7,445 nt of DNA from an uncultured Treponema sp. (lineage in GTDB: Bacteria; Spirochaetota; Spirochaetia; Treponematales; Treponemataceae): NCBI GenBank assembly GCA_905236465.1, contig CAJOQA010000320.1, positions 1 through 7,445 of the forward strand, in the 5' to 3' direction. The number at the start of each line of letters is the position of its first letter. The first letter of the stretch is position 1. Positions 5,766-7,445 of the stretch are shown piece after piece. Position numbers and translations under genes: made by a program. A model generated the notes under the pieces. That model saw only the letters and a program-made list of their open reading frames with translations. It did no database searches and was not told the origin of the DNA.

Positions 5766-5794
5766 TTGACTTTTTAAACTGATTGCAATATATT
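5766..5794 (+). promoter_or_regulatory. sigma70-type promoter for the MMPL exporter
   Basis: TTGACT (-35, 5766-5771) and TATATT (-10, 5789-5794) with a 17-bp spacer, identical in hexamers and spacing to the clpP promoter. Expected start near 5801, giving a leader of about 56 nt that contains the GTTTGAAC repeats and ends in a good ribosome binding site. Confidence 0.68.
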
Positions 5795-5811
5795 TGTGTT
5801 AATCAGTTTAA
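5774..5811. promoter_or_regulatory. 11-bp perfect inverted repeat bracketing the -10 box (putative operator)
   Basis: TTAAACTGATT (5774-5784) and AATCAGTTTAA (5801-5811) are exact reverse complements with 16 bp between them. The left arm lies in the promoter spacer and the right arm starts at the expected transcription start, so a dimeric protein bound here would block RNA polymerase. The left arm is not transcribed from this promoter, so an RNA hairpin is unlikely. No regulator gene lies in the window. Confidence 0.55.
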
Positions 5812-5813
5812 TT

Positions 5814-5839
5814 GTTTGAACGTTTGAACATTTTCAAAC
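5814..5839. repeat. GTTTGAAC tandem and inverted repeats in the exporter leader
   Basis: GTTTGAAC occurs twice without a gap (5814-5821, 5822-5829). The second copy also forms a perfect 7-bp inverted repeat, GTTTGAA (5822-5828) with TTCAAAC (5833-5839), around CATT. Position is about +14 to +39 of the expected transcript, just before the ribosome binding site. It may be a second operator or an RNA hairpin affecting translation. Confidence 0.55.
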
Positions 5840-5845
5840 TTGCAA

Positions 5846-5851
5846 AAGGGG
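5846..5851 (+). promoter_or_regulatory. ribosome binding site of the exporter gene
   Basis: AAGGGG ends 5 nt before the ATG at 5857 and supports that start. It lies 6 bp after the GTTTGAA/TTCAAAC hairpin. Confidence 0.7.
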
Positions 5852-5856
5852 TTTTT

Positions 5857-7445
5857 ATGAAATTTCTTAAATCATTTTTTAAGCATCCGTGGGCAATAAT
5901 AATTGTCTGCCTTGCATTGACTGGAGCCCTTGGATTCTTTATGAAGGATCTAGTTATGGATAACTCCATAAGAATGTTCTTTCCAAAGAAAGATTCTTCT
6001 TATGCCCGCCTTACACAGACTGAGGACGAGTTTGGTTCCATGCTTGTTATTGGAATCAGCCTAGAGGCTAAGGGTGGCGATATTCTTACACCTGAATACA
6101 TTCAGGTTGTAAAAGAGATTACAGATCAGGTAAAAGAGCTTCCTAACGTAGAAGATATTGATTCTTTAACTCATATTGATTATGTATGTAATCAAGACGG
6201 TGCAATTACAGCTAGTCAGCTTATTCCAGAAGAAGATTACGATGAAAACGGAACATACATCGGTAGCCCAGAGATGATCATGCGCCTTAAGGATCGCTTG
6301 ACAGAGTGGGACGATATGTACAACCGCGTTATTGTTGACGATTCCTTCGCAGGAACTCAGCTGCAGGTAACTCTTGTTCCAAAGGGAGAAGAGCAGATTG
6401 CTTATGATAGGGCAAATGAGGCTTATGTTGAAGCAAAAGAAGCCCTTGCCCAGGCTAAAAAAGATGGAAAATCAGCTGAAGAAATTGCAGAGCTTGAAAA
6501 AGCAGTTGAAGAAACAAAGGCTAGCCGCAAAGAGGCAAATACTGCCCTCCGTTCAGCCCCAACTGAATCTTCAAGGCAGATGAAAGTCCTTGCTTCTGTC
6601 CGTGAAATCACTGAAAAGGCAGTTGAAGGCCATGCTTTGAATTACAAACTCTTTGGTGAGCCATCTCTTTCTGAAAATTCAAAGAACTTCATGGTTTCAG
6701 ACCTTGTTAGATTGATTCCAATTGTTGCTATTGTTGTTCTTATAACCCTGTACCTAAGTTTCCACACCCTTGATGGAACTTTGCTCCCTCTTATTACTGT
6801 TTTGATGTCAGCAGCTTGTACTTGCGGACTTATGGGTATTTTCCATGTGACATTTACCTTAGTCTCATCTGTTATTCCTGTAGCCTTGATTGCTGTTGGT
6901 TCTGCTTACGGTATTCACGTCCTTACCCACTATTACGTGGCCCTTGATGAGGTTGAGGGAGAACTTACAAAAGAACTTTACGAGGAATCAATTTTCAAAG
7001 GTTTGAGTGAAGTTTGGAAGGCTGTCATACTTGCATCCCTTACCACAGTTGTAGGCTTTATCTCTTTGGTAACAAGCCCTATTGAACCCCTTCACAGTTT
7101 CGCAATCTTTACGGCAGTTGGCGTCGCATTCAGCCTTTTTTTTGCGGTAACCTTTATACCCTCACTTCTCCTTGTAAAATCTTACAAGAAGGCCCATCGC
7201 AAAACTCCTATCGAGCAGCTTTCAGAAAAAGTCCGTCGCAGAATGGATAAGGCACAGCAGCGCCGTGGCGGTAAAAGTTCAGAAGAGGCAAGCGGTGATA
7301 CTTCATATAAGATTTACCACTTCTTCTGTGGAACCCCACAGCGCCTTATCATCTTTAGTGTTTGTATCGTAGTATTTTCTCTCTTAGGTTTCCGTTTGCT
7401 AAAGATAGATACTTCTTTGGTAAACTACTTCCCAAAGAATTCTGA
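5857..7445 (+). CDS. MMPL/RND-superfamily exporter (HAE3-like), 3' truncated by the window
   Basis: Open for 529 codons to the last base with no stop, so the gene continues beyond the window. RND-type inner-membrane exporter driven by ion gradients, moving hydrophobic or amphiphilic molecules. Order: membrane helix 1 (12-29); periplasmic loop (30-283) with NSIRMFFPKKD near its start; then five helices (about 285-302, 307-329, 334-358, 386-407, 415-440) resembling the MMPL/sterol-sensing block, including GSAYGIHVLTHYY (348-360), the family's typical helix-4 motif. A cytoplasmic basic linker (441-485) follows, then the first helix of the second repeat (497-515) and its loop start, DTSLVNYFPKNS, which echoes residues 35-43 and shows the internal duplication. 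Residues about 178-233 are an Ala/Glu/Lys-rich coiled-coil insertion within the first periplasmic loop. Start chosen from ATG with AAGGGG. Divergent from the exported-protein gene; substrate unknown. Confidence 0.9.
   Translation, partial: MKFLKSFFKHPWAIIIVCLALTGALGFFMKDLVMDNSIRMFFPKKDSSYARLTQTEDEFGSMLVIGISLEAKGGDILTPEYIQVVKEITDQVKELPNVEDIDSLTHIDYVCNQDGAITASQLIPEEDYDENGTYIGSPEMIMRLKDRLTEWDDMYNRVIVDDSFAGTQLQVTLVPKGEEQIAYDRANEAYVEAKEALAQAKKDGKSAEEIAELEKAVEETKASRKEANTALRSAPTESSRQMKVLASVREITEKAVEGHALNYKLFGEPSLSENSKNFMVSDLVRLIPIVAIVVLITLYLSFHTLDGTLLPLITVLMSAACTCGLMGIFHVTFTLVSSVIPVALIAVGSAYGIHVLTHYYVALDEVEGELTKELYEESIFKGLSEVWKAVILASLTTVVGFISLVTSPIEPLHSFAIFTAVGVAFSLFFAVTFIPSLLLVKSYKKAHRKTPIEQLSEKVRRRMDKAQQRRGGKSSEEASGDTSYKIYHFFCGTPQRLIIFSVCIVVFSLLGFRLLKIDTSLVNYFPKNS

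Noticed and set aside
1..7445. CRISPR arrays, tRNA or rRNA genes, insertion sequences, phage or defence genes
   Set aside because: No regularly spaced repeats, tRNA-like cloverleaf, transposase or nuclease motifs were seen on reading both strands by eye; short structured RNAs could still be missed.

Overview
The window looks like chromosomal DNA of a flagellated, outer-membrane-bearing bacterium, most likely a Treponema-like spirochaete. The AT-rich intergenic DNA, the flagellar fliS/FlgN-like pair, a signal-peptide protein with a barrel-like C-terminus, a stand-alone DbpA RNA-binding domain protein and an MMPL/RND exporter all fit. The genus is inferred from gene content, not proven.

Left half, + strand (1-3104): a possible 11-codon tail of an upstream gene is followed by a promoter and four tightly packed genes that probably form one operon. 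These are a ClpP-family serine protease subunit, a UPF0158-GNAT fusion, a DbpA-domain RNA-binding protein without a helicase, and a metallo-beta-lactamase-fold hydrolase. The gaps are a 1-bp overlap, 11 bp and 11 bp, and ribosome binding sites overlap the preceding stop codons. The set mixes protein turnover, probable acylation, RNA binding and thiol-ester-type hydrolysis, with no obvious single pathway.

Middle, - strand (3109-5681): the MBL gene converges with a FlgN-like gene, leaving 4 bp between stop codons. Reading leftwards on the minus strand, the order is an exported probable outer-membrane protein (5681 to 4251), then fliS (4094 to 3633), then the FlgN-like gene (3594 to 3109). The 156-bp gap before fliS holds a sigma28-like promoter candidate, phased A/T tracts and competing inverted repeats.

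Right end, + strand (5682-7445): a 175-bp divergent intergenic region separates the outer-membrane protein gene from an MMPL-family exporter gene that runs off the window. The exporter has a TTGACT-N17-TATATT promoter, the same hexamers and spacing as the promoter before clpP. An 11-bp perfect inverted repeat brackets its -10 box, and GTTTGAAC repeats lie in its leader. This is the most operator-like structure in the window.

Most of the window is ordinary core-type genome. The points most worth a second look are the exporter control region, the UPF0158-GNAT fusion, the helicase-free DbpA protein, and two promoters placed so close to the start codon that the mRNA would be nearly leaderless.
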